A DNA stretch of 64,000 nucleotides from an uncultured Acetatifactor sp. (GCF_910585425.1 NZ_CAJUCP010000003.1:62001-126000), one strand, 5' to 3'; positions 17,743-26,827 are shown, counted from the stretch's first letter. Notes: generated from the letters alone by a model not told the origin. Made by a program: numbers and translations.

Positions 17743-17816
17743 AACTGCATGACTGACGGAAGTGGGAGTACCCACAGGGAGTGCAGCCGTGAGAAGAAGC
17801 CGACCGTCTGGGCTCC
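17743..17816 (+). promoter_or_regulatory. ZTP (pfl) riboswitch aptamer
   Basis: P1 is CTGCA (17745-17749) with TGCAG (17782-17786). P2 is GTGGG (17762-17766) with CCCAC (17771-17775), then the conserved AGGGAGTGCAG. The 3' conserved strand CCGTCTGGGC lies at 17804-17813, and its CCGT can form the pseudoknot with ACGG at 17756-17759. This is the pfl/ZTP layout. It precedes two genes for the last steps of IMP synthesis, the expected targets, since ZTP/ZMP builds up when 10-formyl-THF is short. Confidence 0.88.
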
Positions 17817-17850
17817 GCCTGTTTTGGGGTGCCCGGATGTCGGCTTTTTT
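17797..17850 (+). terminator. Riboswitch-controlled terminator
   Basis: AAGCCGAC at 17797-17804 pairs with GTCGGCTT from 17839, followed by a run of six T. The inner stem pairs CGTCTGGGC with GCCCGGATG through G-U pairs, so the 3' pseudoknot strand of the aptamer is buried when the terminator forms. Ligand binding should therefore allow read-through. Confidence 0.85.
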
Positions 17851-17972
17851 GCCGTAGGCACAGATGGCGGCCCCGGCGCCCTGGGCTTCAGGGCCCATCG
17901 TATCAGGGGGCGCCGTATCGCCGGGCGCTGGCCAGGAAGGGCGGATTTCGAAGCATTGAAGGAGGAAAAACC

Positions 17973-18692
17973 ATGCTGCAACTGGAACAGGAACTGAAAA
18001 ACAACGCATACCCCGGCAGGGGAATCGTCATCGGGCGCTCCGATGACGGCAGGAAGGCGGCGATCGCCTACTTCATCATGGGTAGGAGCGTGAACAGCCG
18101 CAACCGTGTCTTCGTCACGGAAGGGGAGGGCATCCGCACCCAGGCCTTCGACCCGGCCAAGCTGACGGACCCCAGCCTGGTGATCTACGCGCCTGTGCGT
18201 GTGTTCGCCGCCGGACAGGGAACTGACACTATTGTCACAAACGGGGACCAGACGGACACGGTCTACGAGGGCCTCTCCAAGGGGCTCACCTTCGAGCAGT
18301 CCCTGCGCAGCCGCGAGTTCGAGCCGGACGGGCCCAATTACACCCCCAGGATATCCGGGCTGGTGCATATCCAGGACGGCGGCTTCGATTACTGTATGTC
18401 CATCTTAAAGAGCAATGACGGAGACCCGTCCTGCTGCAATCGGTACACCTTTGCCTATGACAGACCCGCCGCCGGAGAGGGCCGGTTCATCCACACCTAC
18501 ATGCACGACGGGAACCCTCTGCCCAGCTTCCAGGGAGAGCCTAAAAAAGTAGCCATCCAGGGCGATATCCACAGCTTCGCCGGGATGCTGTGGGAGAGCC
18601 TCAACGAGGAGAACAAGGTCTCCCTGTTCGTCCGCTTCATCGACATCGCCACGGGCCGGTACGAGACCCGGATATTGAACAAGAACCAATAG
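17973..18692 (+). CDS. purO: IMP cyclohydrolase, PurO type
   Basis: A 239-residue protein matching the IMP cyclohydrolase family PF07826 (archaeal PurO type), not the MGS-type cyclohydrolase of normal PurH. Typical pieces are PGRGIVIGRSDDG, AAIAYFIMGRSVNSRNRVF and YNP-like ANYTPRISG in its middle. It closes FAICAR to IMP, the last step of purine synthesis. The start at 17973 follows GGAGG at 17961-17965. It is the first gene behind the ZTP riboswitch and is followed after 98 bases by the AICAR transformylase, so the two functions of PurH are carried by separate genes here. Confidence 0.87.
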   Translation: MLQLEQELKNNAYPGRGIVIGRSDDGRKAAIAYFIMGRSVNSRNRVFVTEGEGIRTQAFDPAKLTDPSLVIYAPVRVFAAGQGTDTIVTNGDQTDTVYEGLSKGLTFEQSLRSREFEPDGPNYTPRISGLVHIQDGGFDYCMSILKSNDGDPSCCNRYTFAYDRPAAGEGRFIHTYMHDGNPLPSFQGEPKKVAIQGDIHSFAGMLWESLNEENKVSLFVRFIDIATGRYETRILNKNQ

Positions 18693-18790
18693 GCGGACGA
18701 TGGCAAAAAAGAAGCGGGAAGAACAGCGGGAAGATTTGAGAACAGAGCAGAAGCTCAGAGAACAGAAAATAGGGAAAGGAAGACGAAATC

Positions 18791-19969
18791 ATGAATGAAA
18801 TCCAACTGAAATACGGATGCAACCCCAACCAGAAGCCCTCCAGGATCTATATGGAGGACGGCAGCGCTCTCCCCGTCACCGTCTTGAACGGCAGGCCCGG
18901 CTATATCAACTTCCTGGACGCCTTCAACGGCTGGCAGTTGGTGAGGGAGCTGAAAGCGGCCACAGGACTGCCAGCGGCCACCTCCTTCAAGCATGTGTCC
19001 CCGGCGGGGGCGGCGGTGGGCCTGCCTCTGGACGAGACCCTGGCGAAGATCTACTGGGTGGACGACTTAGGTCCGCTCTCCCCCCTGGCCTGCGCCTACG
19101 CCAGGGCCAGAGGCGCTGACAGGATGTCCTCCTTCGGCGACTTCATCGCCCTGTCCGACATCTGCGACAAGGACACGGCCAGGCTGATCAAGCGGGAGGT
19201 GTCCGACGGCTGCATCGCCCCGGGCTACACCGAGGAGGCCCTGGCCCTTCTGAAGGCCAAGAAGGGCGGCAATTACAATGTCATCCAGATCGACCCCTCC
19301 TACGTCCCGGCCCCGGTAGAGCGCAAGCAGGTCTACGGCATCACCTTCGAACAGGGCCGCAACGAGCTGGACGTGAATGGGGATTTGCTCTCCGATATCG
19401 TCACGGTGAACAAAGAGATACCGGATGCGGCGCTGATCGACATGAAGATTGCATTGATCACCCTGAAATACACCCAGTCCAACTCCGTCTGCTACGTGAA
19501 AGCCGGCCAGGCCATCGGCATCGGCGCCGGGCAGCAGTCCCGCATCCACTGCACCAGGCTGGCGGGCACCAAGGCGGACAACTGGTTCCTGCGCCAGTCC
19601 CCCCAGGTGCTGGGGCTCCAGTTCGTGGACAAGCTTGGCAGGCCCGACCGGGACAACGCCATCGATATCTACATCGGGGACGAGTGCATGGACGTGCTGG
19701 CGGACGGCGCCTGGGAGAAGGTCTTCAAGGTTAAGCCCCCCGTGTTCACCAGGGAGGAGAAGCGGGCGTGGCTGGACCGGATGCAGGATGTGACCCTGGG
19801 CTCCGACGCCTTCTTCCCCTTCTCCGACAATATCGAGAGGGCCCACAAGAGCGGCGTGAAGTACATCGCCCAGCCCGGCGGCTCCGTCCGGGACGATGCG
19901 GTCATCGAGTGCTGCGACAAGTACGGCATGGTCATGGCCTTTACGGGAATCAGGCTGTTCCATCATTGA
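18791..19969 (+). CDS. AICAR formyltransferase, stand-alone
   Basis: A 392-residue protein equal to the transformylase domain of PurH without the N-terminal cyclohydrolase domain. Recognisable pieces are KYGCNPNQKPS at the start, SFKHVSPAG with the catalytic Lys-His, QSNSVCYVKAGQAIGIGAGQ, and PFSDNIERAHKSGV then QPGGSVRDD near the end. It transfers a formyl group from 10-formyl-THF to AICAR, giving FAICAR for the neighbouring PurO-type enzyme. It lies in the riboswitch operon, start ATG preceded by AAGGAAGACG. Length fits the short family seen in Clostridia. Confidence 0.92.
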   Translation: MNEIQLKYGCNPNQKPSRIYMEDGSALPVTVLNGRPGYINFLDAFNGWQLVRELKAATGLPAATSFKHVSPAGAAVGLPLDETLAKIYWVDDLGPLSPLACAYARARGADRMSSFGDFIALSDICDKDTARLIKREVSDGCIAPGYTEEALALLKAKKGGNYNVIQIDPSYVPAPVERKQVYGITFEQGRNELDVNGDLLSDIVTVNKEIPDAALIDMKIALITLKYTQSNSVCYVKAGQAIGIGAGQQSRIHCTRLAGTKADNWFLRQSPQVLGLQFVDKLGRPDRDNAIDIYIGDECMDVLADGAWEKVFKVKPPVFTREEKRAWLDRMQDVTLGSDAFFPFSDNIERAHKSGVKYIAQPGGSVRDDAVIECCDKYGMVMAFTGIRLFHH

Positions 19970-20127
19970 GTTTCAAGGCTTTTTCCTACAGAAGTCGCAG
20001 CAGTCATTTTCCGACAGTTCCTATGTCAAGCCGGGCGGCATATGCGCATCCGCGCGTCGTCCTGCCGGAAACGATGTGAACGACTGACTGTTTGTCCCAA
20101 GAGCGGGACAGAGTGGAGCGTGGTATC

Positions 20128-20790
20128 ATGGAAAGCAAATTCAAAAGCGACAAACGGGGAGAGGAGGCGCTGGCCTCCTTCCTGGATACCTGCCTGTATT
20201 CCAGAATGGTGGAGGACAAAATCATCCTGGATTTCAAAAGGACAGAGGATAAGCAGACCCAGCTAAGCGGGGTAGACCTTATCCTGACCACGGGGACGCG
20301 GGATGTGAAGGTAGACGAGAAGTCCACGCTCCAATACATCAACAAAGACATCCCCACATTTGCCATGGAAATCTACTACAGGGGCAACACGGGGTGGTTT
20401 CTGAAGGACGGGCTGCAGACAGACGCCTACCTCCTTGTCTGGCCCCGGGCCGCCACCACGGATCTGGGCGCGATTGCTGCGGAGGATTTCACCCTGTGCG
20501 ACTGCATGCTGATATACAAGCAGGTGCTCAGGAAATATGTAAACAAATTCCTGTCCGACCAAGAGCTGCTGTCGGCGGCCCGGGCGCTGGACAGGGGAGA
20601 GCCGGACTGGAAGCCTGGCTACAAGGACAGATGCTATGTGCCCAGTAATCCGGAGCTGTATCTGACCATATCCGGGCAGTTGTATGAGAGGCCGGTGAAC
20701 CTGGTAATCAAGAAGAGTATATTGAAGCAGCTCTGCCGCTTTGAAGTGCTCGTGGAAAAGGACCGTATCCGGTTCCTGGAAAACCAATGA
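20128..20790 (+). CDS. Possible PD-(D/E)XK nuclease-like protein
   Basis: A 220-residue protein without a family I can name. Near residues 45-70 it has GVDLILTTGTRDVKVDEKS, in which the Asp and the later D-x-K / E-K pair are placed as in PD-(D/E)XK nucleases; TFAMEIYYRG follows and GWFLKDGLQTDAYLLVWP resembles the later core strand and helix. A nuclease-like fold is thus inferred from motif order only. The ATG at 20128 is used; a TTG at 20092 would add 12 residues. Its stop TGA is close to or overlaps the Nudix gene, so the two are likely cotranscribed. Confidence 0.6.
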   Translation: MESKFKSDKRGEEALASFLDTCLYSRMVEDKIILDFKRTEDKQTQLSGVDLILTTGTRDVKVDEKSTLQYINKDIPTFAMEIYYRGNTGWFLKDGLQTDAYLLVWPRAATTDLGAIAAEDFTLCDCMLIYKQVLRKYVNKFLSDQELLSAARALDRGEPDWKPGYKDRCYVPSNPELYLTISGQLYERPVNLVIKKSILKQLCRFEVLVEKDRIRFLENQ

Positions 20791-20840
20791 CAGGGCGCTG
20801 CGTAGGGTGGTTCGGGAAGGGACTGAAAGGAGGGTCAGCC

Positions 20841-21332
20841 TTGGAAGGGAAGCTGAGGAACATGACTGCCATATACCTGCTCAGAGGGGAGAAGGTGCTG
20901 CTCCTGTACAGACAGGGCGGAAGAGTGGTCAATGATGTCTGGACAGGCTCGGCAGGGGGCCATTTCGAGAAGGATGAGCTCAACGACGCCAAAGCCTGCG
21001 TGCTGCGGGAGCTGTACGAGGAGCTTGGCCTGAGGCCGGAGGACATCGAGGGCCTGACCCTGCGCTACATAGCCCTGCGGAATGTCAAAGGGGAAATCAG
21101 GCAGAACTACTACTTTTTTGCGAACATAAAAGAACATGTAGACGACAACCTGGCCTCCAACGAGGGTATATGCAGGTGGTTTTCGCTGGAGGACATAGCC
21201 TCGCTGGAGATGCCGCTCTCGGCCAGATATGTCATGGACCATTTCTGCGCCACCGGGCGGCACACGGACAGGACATACGTCTGCCTGGCCAATGCGGAAA
21301 GGGCAGAAATCCTGGAGCTGTGGGAGTCCTGA
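20841..21332 (+). CDS. Nudix hydrolase
   Basis: About 163 residues with a Nudix box: GGHFEKDELNDAKACV then LRELYEELGL, keeping the metal-binding REL-x-EE-LG core with slightly longer spacing before it. The family cleaves nucleoside diphosphates linked to another group; many clostridial members of this shape are listed as 8-oxo-dGTP diphosphatases, but the substrate is not visible here. I use the TTG at 20841 because AAAGGAGGG lies 6-7 bases upstream; an in-frame ATG at 20862 would trim seven residues, and an ATG at 20787 overlaps the preceding stop. Confidence 0.85.
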   Translation: MEGKLRNMTAIYLLRGEKVLLLYRQGGRVVNDVWTGSAGGHFEKDELNDAKACVLRELYEELGLRPEDIEGLTLRYIALRNVKGEIRQNYYFFANIKEHVDDNLASNEGICRWFSLEDIASLEMPLSARYVMDHFCATGRHTDRTYVCLANAERAEILELWES

Positions 21333-21369
21333 CAATGCCGATATTTTTTCAGGAATACACTGAATCCTG

Positions 21370-21399
21370 TTGAAAGATATCGCGTTGTTATGATATAAT
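21370..21399 (+). promoter_or_regulatory. glnS promoter
   Basis: TTGAAA at 21370-21375 and TATAAT at 21394-21399 with 18 bases between and TGA directly before the -10. The short leader to 21451 shows no T-box elements. Confidence 0.7.
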
Positions 21400-21450
21400 G
21401 AGCCACAGCGGCAAGCTGTAAACATCACAGGAAAGGCAAGGATTTGACAG

Positions 21451-23112
21451 ATGAGCGACACGGAATCCAGAAATTTTATAGAAGTGATCATCGATAAGGA
21501 TCTGGCGGAGGGCGTATGTGACACCGTGCACACCCGTTTCCCGCCGGAGCCCAACGGTTACCTCCATATCGGCCATGCCAAGAGCATCCTCCTGAACTAT
21601 GGGCTGGCCCAGAAATACCACGGCAAGTTCAACATGCGTTTCGACGACACCAACCCCACCAAGGAGGACATCGAGTTCGTGGAGTCCATCAAGGCGGACA
21701 TCCAGTGGCTGGGGGCGGACTGGGAGGACAGGCTGTTCTTCGCCTCCGACTATTTCGGCCAGATGTACGAGGCTGCGGTGAAGCTGATTGAAAAGGGCAA
21801 GGCCTATGTGTCCGACCTGACCGCGGAGGAGATCCGGGAATACCGGGGGAGCCTCACCGAGCCCGGCAGGGACGACCCCTACATCACCCGCAGCGTGGAG
21901 GAGAACCTGCGTCTGTTCCGGGAGATGAAGGACGGGAAGTACGCGGACGGCGAGAAGGTGCTGCGGGCCCGCATCGATATGGCTTCGCCCAACATCAACA
22001 TGCGCGACCCCGTCATCTACCGTGTGGCGCACATGAGTCATCACAATACCGGAGATGCCTGGTGCATCTATCCCATGTATGATTTCGCGCATCCCATAGA
22101 GGATGCCATAGAGGGAATCACCCATTCCATCTGCACACTGGAGTTCGAGGACCACAGGCCCCTCTATGACTGGGTGGTGCGGGAGCTGGAGTACCCCCAT
22201 CCGCCCAAGCAGATCGAGTTCGCCAAGCTGTACCTGAAGAACGTGGTGACGGGCAAGCGCTATATCAAGAAGCTGGTGCAGGAAAACATCGTGGACGGCT
22301 GGGACGATCCCAGGCTGGTGTCCATCGCGGCCCTGCGCAGGAGGGGCTTCACGCCGGAGTCCATCAAGATGTTCGTGGATCTCTGCGGCGTCTCCAAGGC
22401 CCAGTCCATCGCGGATTATGCCATGTTGGAGTATTGTATCCGGGAGGATCTGAAGGCGAAAGCGCCCCGTCTGATGGCGGTCCTCGACCCGGTGAAGCTG
22501 GTCATCGACAATTATCCGGAGGGACAGACCGAAATGCTCACCGTGGGCAACAATCCCGAGAACGAGGCCCTGGGCACAAGGGAAGTGCCCTTCGGCAGGG
22601 AGCTGTACATCGAGCGGGAGGACTTCATGGAGGAGCCGCCGAAGAAATATTTCCGCATGTTCCCGGGCAATGAGGTGCGCCTGATGAATGCCTATTTCGT
22701 GAAATGTACCGGCTGCGTCAAGGATGAGGCGGGCAAAGTGGTCGAGGTTCACTGCACCTACGACCCGGCCTCCAAGGGCGGCAACAGCCCGGACGGCAGG
22801 AAGGTGAAGGGCACCATCCACTGGGTGGCGGCGGACACTGCGGTCTACGCCCAGGTCCGGCTGTATGAGAATATCATCGATGAGGAGAAGGGCGTGTACA
22901 ATGAGGACGGGAGCCTGAACCTGAACCCCGACTCCCTCACCGTTCTGAAGGACTGCAGGCTGGAGCCTGCCTTTGCGGGGGCGGAAAAGTATGCGCGCTT
23001 CCAGTTCGTGAGGCAGGGATTCTTCTGTGTGGACGCAAAGGACTCCCGGCCGGATGCCCTGGTGTTCAATCGCATCGTTTCGCTGAAGAGCTCTTATGTG
23101 CTGCCCAAGTAA
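21451..23112 (+). CDS. glnS: Glutaminyl-tRNA synthetase
   Basis: A 553-residue class I synthetase that charges tRNA-Gln with glutamine. The start shows [15 protein letters not shown] (HIGH motif), then [14 protein letters not shown] and [12 protein letters not shown], and the tRNA-binding [16 protein letters not shown]. The KMSKS-type loop reads [11 protein letters not shown], a form I recall from clostridial enzymes rather than the enterobacterial VMSKRKL. Length fits the bacterial enzyme. Presence of glnS means the cell need not rely only on the GatCAB route for Gln-tRNA. It has its own promoter, and a 9-bp hairpin lies just after it. Confidence 0.96.
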   Translation: MSDTESRNFIEVIIDKDLAEGVCDTVHTRFPPEPNGYLHIGHAKSILLNYGLAQKYHGKFNMRFDDTNPTKEDIEFVESIKADIQWLGADWEDRLFFASDYFGQMYEAAVKLIEKGKAYVSDLTAEEIREYRGSLTEPGRDDPYITRSVEENLRLFREMKDGKYADGEKVLRARIDMASPNINMRDPVIYRVAHMSHHNTGDAWCIYPMYDFAHPIEDAIEGITHSICTLEFEDHRPLYDWVVRELEYPHPPKQIEFAKLYLKNVVTGKRYIKKLVQENIVDGWDDPRLVSIAALRRRGFTPESIKMFVDLCGVSKAQSIADYAMLEYCIREDLKAKAPRLMAVLDPVKLVIDNYPEGQTEMLTVGNNPENEALGTREVPFGRELYIEREDFMEEPPKKYFRMFPGNEVRLMNAYFVKCTGCVKDEAGKVVEVHCTYDPASKGGNSPDGRKVKGTIHWVAADTAVYAQVRLYENIIDEEKGVYNEDGSLNLNPDSLTVLKDCRLEPAFAGAEKYARFQFVRQGFFCVDAKDSRPDALVFNRIVSLKSSYVLPK

Positions 23113-23129
23113 AGCCCCGGCAGACCGGG

Positions 23130-23151
23130 CCTGTCTCCTGTGGGAGACAGG
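23130..23151 (+). other. Intercistronic hairpin after glnS
   Basis: CCTGTCTCC and GGAGACAGG form a perfect 9-bp stem with a TGTG loop, 18 bases past the glnS stop. No T-run follows, so it is more likely an RNA-stability or processing hairpin than a full terminator. Confidence 0.45.
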
Positions 23152-23263
23152 GATGTAGGGAGGGGAGCGCCGGGAGGGGGATTTATGCTCCGCGGCGGAG
23201 AGCGGCAGGGCGCAGGGGCATCAGGCGGGCCCGGGGACGATTTGTGGGGAGGTGGAGGAGAGT

Positions 23264-24121
23264 ATGGGGATTTTATCGGGTTTGAAGAGCCTGGGCCTGG
23301 GGAACCTGGAGGATGTGAGCCTCTTTGAGGAGCCGAAGAAAAAAGAGGCGGAGAAACAGGAGCAGGTGGCGGCGCCCAAGGTCCAGGAAAAGGATTTGAT
23401 TTATGACAGGTCTTTTGTGTGCCCGGTGTGCGACAGCTCTTTCACTTCCAAGGTCATGAAGTCCAACAAGGCCAAGCTCCTGGGCACGGACGCGGATCTC
23501 CGGGCCAGGTATGAGGGGATCGACGCGGCCAAGTATGAGGTGGTGATGTGCCCGATCTGCGGCTACGCCGCGCTGATGCGCTATTTCACAGGCATCACCT
23601 CCAGCCAGGCCAAGCTGGTGCGGGAGAAAATCAGCCAGACCGTGCGCATCCAGCCCAGCCAGGGGGACATCTATACCTATGAGGAGGCCATACAGCGTTA
23701 CAAGCTGGCTTTGGTGGGTGCTGTGGTAAAGCGTGCAAAGCCGAGCGAGAAAGCGTACATATGTCTGAAGTACGCATGGCTCACGAGAGGCTATCTGGAA
23801 AGCCTGAAGGAGCAGGAGGCCAAGGCGGACGAAAAGCGCGTGGCGGAATGGGAGGCCCAGGAGAACGAGCTTCTGGCCAATGCCTACAAGGGCTTCACGG
23901 AGGCCAGACAGACGGAGATGTTCCCTCTGTGCGGCATGAACGAGGTCACGGTGGACTATCTGCTGGCGGTGCTGGCAGCGCGGTTCCAGGAGTATGATAC
24001 GTCCATAAGGCTCCTGAGCAGCATCATCACCTCCAGGACGGCCAACTCCCGCATCAAGGACAAGGCCAGGGACATGAAGGACCAGGTGATGCTGGATATG
24101 AAGAAGAAGCAGCAAGGGTGA
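23264..24121 (+). CDS. DUF2225 family protein
   Basis: A 285-residue soluble protein of the DUF2225 family. It has two zinc-binding CxxC pairs: FVCPVCDSSF near residue 53 and VMCPICGYAA near residue 98, followed by an all-helical C-terminal region that resembles TPR-like repeats (EEAIQRYKLAL, KAYICLKYAWLTRGYLE). Function is unknown in the family. The start ATG at 23264 follows GGTGGAGGAG; an in-frame GTG lies at 23252. The first 45 residues are a charged Glu/Lys linker. It may be read from the glnS promoter through a 150-base gap. Confidence 0.85.
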   Translation: MGILSGLKSLGLGNLEDVSLFEEPKKKEAEKQEQVAAPKVQEKDLIYDRSFVCPVCDSSFTSKVMKSNKAKLLGTDADLRARYEGIDAAKYEVVMCPICGYAALMRYFTGITSSQAKLVREKISQTVRIQPSQGDIYTYEEAIQRYKLALVGAVVKRAKPSEKAYICLKYAWLTRGYLESLKEQEAKADEKRVAEWEAQENELLANAYKGFTEARQTEMFPLCGMNEVTVDYLLAVLAARFQEYDTSIRLLSSIITSRTANSRIKDKARDMKDQVMLDMKKKQQG

Positions 24122-24263
24122 CAGCCGCCTGCATGGGCGGATATACCGCATGGCAGAGGGGGAAATCAGGATAGGGGAGCTTCTCTCAGGGGAGAGGCTT
24201 CCCTCCGTGCGTTCTATGGCGGAATATCTTCCGGTGCCCTTCGGGTGCCGCGGGAGAGCGGTC

Positions 24264-24400
24264 GGCTTCCGGGTGGGGGGAGACGGCCGCGGGAGGGGGG
24301 CCAGCTTCCGGATGTGGGTAGAAGGAGCGGGCGTGTGGACAGCTTCCGGGCGTGGGTAGAAGGCTGAGGGCGTGTGGACAACTTCTTCCAGGTGTGTGGG
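24264..24400. repeat. Degenerate 38-39 bp tandem repeat
   Basis: Four related units begin at 24264, 24303, 24341 and 24380 (spacing 39, 38, 39). Units two and three start AGCTTCCGG, continue with GTGGGTAGAAGG and end GGGCGTGTGGAC; the first and last are more degenerate. The array lies between two converging genes and contains no plausible gene. Confidence 0.6.
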
Positions 24401-24459
24401 GAGGAGACCACGGGACACGGGATTGCGAGAATAGGAGAATGAAAAAACAATACAGGAAC

Positions 24460-24503
24460 AAAAAACACAGGATGCAGCGGAAGGGGGTTCCGCAGATCCT
24501 GTG
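24460..24503 (-). terminator. Terminator of the minus-strand membrane-anchored gene
   Basis: CACAGGAT at 24466 pairs with ATCCTGTG ending at 24503, and inside it GCGGAA pairs with TTCCGC. Read on the minus strand, the stem is followed by six T (24465-24460). Confidence 0.8.
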
Positions 24504-24549
24504 CGTCTGTCGTATTGGGGGAACTGTGGGGCTTCTGTGAAGGATCCGG

Positions 24550-24945
24550 TCAGTTGTCGGTGATGGGAGGCTCCTCGTCGGTGCTGTCCTCATCGAAGAA
24601 CTCTTCTACAGTCTCCTCGGCCTTTTGGGCGGTCTCCGCCAGGGGGGTGAAGCCATCCTGCCCGACAGCTTCCTCTTCTTTGGCGGGGCACTCCTCTGCG
24701 GAAGCCGTGCACGCGGGCTCTTCCGGCTCCGCTGCCCCGGCGGGCTCTTCCGTCTGCCCCTCGGGGGTCAGAGGGACATAGCTGCGGGAATCGCTGTCCT
24801 TCGTCTCCTCCTCGCTGAAATCATCGTAATCCTCTTCCGCGCTGTCATGCTCTGCATTCCTCTTGCGGGCAAAATAGCAGACAGCACCAATCGCTGAACC
24901 GATTGCGGCGCTGAACAACAAAAGCTTTCCAAATTTTTTTGCCAT
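24550..24945 (-). CDS. Small membrane-anchored acidic protein
   Basis: A 131-residue protein with an N-terminal anchor (KKFGKLLLFSAAIGSAIGAV, then CYFARKR) and a strongly acidic, disordered tail rich in Glu, Asp and Pro. The orientation suggested by the RKR after the hydrophobic span is tail-in. No family was recognised. The start at 24945 is set by AAGGAGT about nine bases before it. It has its own terminator and diverges from the TetR gene, which could regulate it, though that is inference from position. Confidence 0.7.
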   Translation of the reverse strand: MAKKFGKLLLFSAAIGSAIGAVCYFARKRNAEHDSAEEDYDDFSEEETKDSDSRSYVPLTPEGQTEEPAGAAEPEEPACTASAEECPAKEEEAVGQDGFTPLAETAQKAEETVEEFFDEDSTDEEPPITDN

Positions 24946-25121
24946 AGGTGACTCCTTTCGAATCAGGTCCATTTTTTTCTGATATTATGATATTAATACT
25001 ATTTTGCAGAATTGAAAAGGGAATATGCATAATTTTACTAAAAATTTATGATTTCCTTTCCGTTTGGGAGCGGAACATGGTATAATTGGTGTCATACCCT
25101 CTGTTGGAGGACAGCTTACAT

Positions 25122-25724
25122 ATGAACAGTAAATTCTTCGATATCAAAAAAGAGAAGCAGGACAGGATCATCAACGCTGCCCTGAAGGTATTTGCCATGC
25201 AGGGCTACCGCCACGGCAGCACCGACGACATCGTGAAAGAGGCGGCCATCAGCAAGGGACTGCTCTTCCACTACTTCGGCAGCAAGGTAGGCCTCTACGG
25301 CTTCGTCTATGACTACAGCGTCAAGTTCATGAACCTGGAGCTGCGGTCTACCGTGAGCGCCAGGGAGACGGATCTGTTCGCGGTGATGAAGCAGATCGAA
25401 TGCGCCAGGATGCATGCCATGAAGGGATACCCTTATATGCAGCAGTTCCTGAACCGCTCCCTGTCGGAGGACTGCTACGAGGCGCTCCTCTCCACGGAAG
25501 AGAAGAGGAACGCCCTGGGGGAGACCTACGCCTCCATCGACAGCCAGATCGACTACGCCGCCCTGCCCGGGGGCGTGGACGGGGAAAAGCTGCGGAAGAT
25601 GCTGGACTTCACCGTCAAGGGACTGATGACGGAGCGGTTCCAGGACGCGTCCTTCCAGCCGGAGATGCTCTACGAGGAAATCTGCGGCTATCTGGACATG
25701 GTGCGGAAAATCGTCTACAGATAA
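25122..25724 (+). CDS. TetR/AcrR family transcriptional regulator
   Basis: A 200-residue protein with the TetR helix-turn-helix at the N-terminus: KQDRIINAALKVFAMQGY, then TDDIVKEAAISKGLLFHYF, with GSKVGLY closing the domain. The rest is a helical ligand-binding domain of the usual length. TATAAT with an upstream TGG is at 25081-25086. The start at 25122 follows GGAGG; an in-frame ATG at 25086 overlaps the -10 and is unlikely. It diverges from the small acidic membrane protein and converges with the DUF6062 gene, so self-regulation or control of the divergent gene is possible. Confidence 0.88.
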   Translation: MNSKFFDIKKEKQDRIINAALKVFAMQGYRHGSTDDIVKEAAISKGLLFHYFGSKVGLYGFVYDYSVKFMNLELRSTVSARETDLFAVMKQIECARMHAMKGYPYMQQFLNRSLSEDCYEALLSTEEKRNALGETYASIDSQIDYAALPGGVDGEKLRKMLDFTVKGLMTERFQDASFQPEMLYEEICGYLDMVRKIVYR

Positions 25725-25727
25725 CCG

Positions 25728-26486
25728 CTATTTGCTCATGGTATAGGGGCCGTCCGCAGGATACCCGCCCTTGAGCTTCTGCATGCCCCGCTGGATGGCG
25801 TCTCTGGAATTCTTCCAGTCCGCGTCCTTGTTGCGGTAATCGAATTTCTCCACCATCCAGGCCACGTCCTCGGACAGGCGGCCCATGTTGCGCTCCATGA
25901 GGGGGAACATGACGCTGTAGAAATCCTCCTTGGCGCTGTTGGACAGCTTGCTGTCCGCGGCCTGGCACAGGTCTCCGAAGTGGTGCAGACAGAAGCCCTT
26001 GCCCTCCTGTATCTTCTGCCGGAAGGCGCTGTCCTGGTTCCAGAGATAGAAGAAGGTGTCCATGTACCGGGCGTAAGTGTCGGCGAAGTGGTCGCAGATG
26101 TAGCAGGTGGACTCCTTCTTCCCGATCCACGCGGTGATGGGGTTGGCGTCCACGGCCTTGCGCAGCTTGTCCTTGAGGGAGGTCTTTGCGGGCTTGAAGC
26201 GGGCGAACTCCTCCTTCATCTCGCCGATGACCTTCTGGTAATGGGTCTTCAAGATCCAGGCATTGCCCAGGGTATTGCCGTAGTCGAACATCTTCTGGAA
26301 ATGCTGCCTGCAGAAGCCGGCCTTGTCCGTCATCTCGCGGATGTCCGCCTCCATGTAGGAGGAGCCGCTGCCCAGCACGAAGTCCAGGAGATCGCGCTCC
26401 ACGCTGCGCTCGATGAAGCAGAAGGGGCATTCGTCGCCCGCGTTCACGGCATCGTTTAAGGGGATGGTGTACAGTTGTTCTTTCAT
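25728..26486 (-). CDS. DUF6062 family protein, Cys-rich
   Basis: A 252-residue soluble protein that I take for DUF6062, a family found mainly in Lachnospiraceae and relatives. Four paired Cys/His sites are visible: ECPFC near the start, FCRQH, TCYIC and FCLHH. They look like two metal sites (zinc or Fe-S). Function is unknown. The start at 26486 is taken since AAAGGAC precedes it and MKEQLYTIPLNDAV is the usual opening; the frame is open for 34 codons upstream without support. It converges with the TetR gene with only 3 bases between. Confidence 0.75.
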   Translation of the reverse strand: MKEQLYTIPLNDAVNAGDECPFCFIERSVERDLLDFVLGSGSSYMEADIREMTDKAGFCRQHFQKMFDYGNTLGNAWILKTHYQKVIGEMKEEFARFKPAKTSLKDKLRKAVDANPITAWIGKKESTCYICDHFADTYARYMDTFFYLWNQDSAFRQKIQEGKGFCLHHFGDLCQAADSKLSNSAKEDFYSVMFPLMERNMGRLSEDVAWMVEKFDYRNKDADWKNSRDAIQRGMQKLKGGYPADGPYTMSK

Positions 26487-26710
26487 GGCTTTGTCCTTTC
26501 TGTTGGTGTTACCACTATATAAACGGCATTGAATTCTTGCCATCCACATAGCGCAGCAAGCCATGCCGTTTATCCGGTTTTGGGGCAAGATTTAATTGCT
26601 GTATATAGTTTACAATAGTTTTCACATAATTGCCATCTTTTTGCAGCATTTTATTTACTTATACTGCCCATCGGTTAAATCAGCGGTATATTTCATCGCC
26701 AGGAAAGATT

Positions 26711-26727
26711 TTGGCATCCGAAATGCC
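26711..26727 (+). promoter_or_regulatory. Sigma-54-like dyad upstream of FliD-like gene
   Basis: TTGGCATCCGAAATGCC has GG and GC ten bases apart, as in -24/-12 promoters, and is also a GGCAT/ATGCC inverted repeat. It lies 100 bases before the 26828 gene. The match is suggestive only. The rest of 26487-26827 is AT-rich and shows nothing firm. Confidence 0.25.
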
Positions 26728-26827
26728 AGATTATGGTTAATGAAAAAGGCGACCAGGACGATATATATTTCAGAAACCATTGTCGGTATGGGAAGTTTCA
26801 TCAGTTATCAAAGGAGTGATTGATTAT

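Noticed and set aside
21333..21450. T-box leader for glnS
   Set aside because: The leader is only about 40-50 bases after the promoter and has no T-box sequence or terminator.
21388..22821. Minus-strand open frame of 477 codons over glnS
   Set aside because: Antisense to a well-conserved synthetase; His/Val/Leu-rich, a typical shadow of GC-rich genes.
24186..24593. Minus-strand open frame with Pro/His-rich repeats
   Set aside because: The repeats come from the 38-39 bp DNA array, with no ribosome site; it also overlaps the terminator and the end of a real gene.
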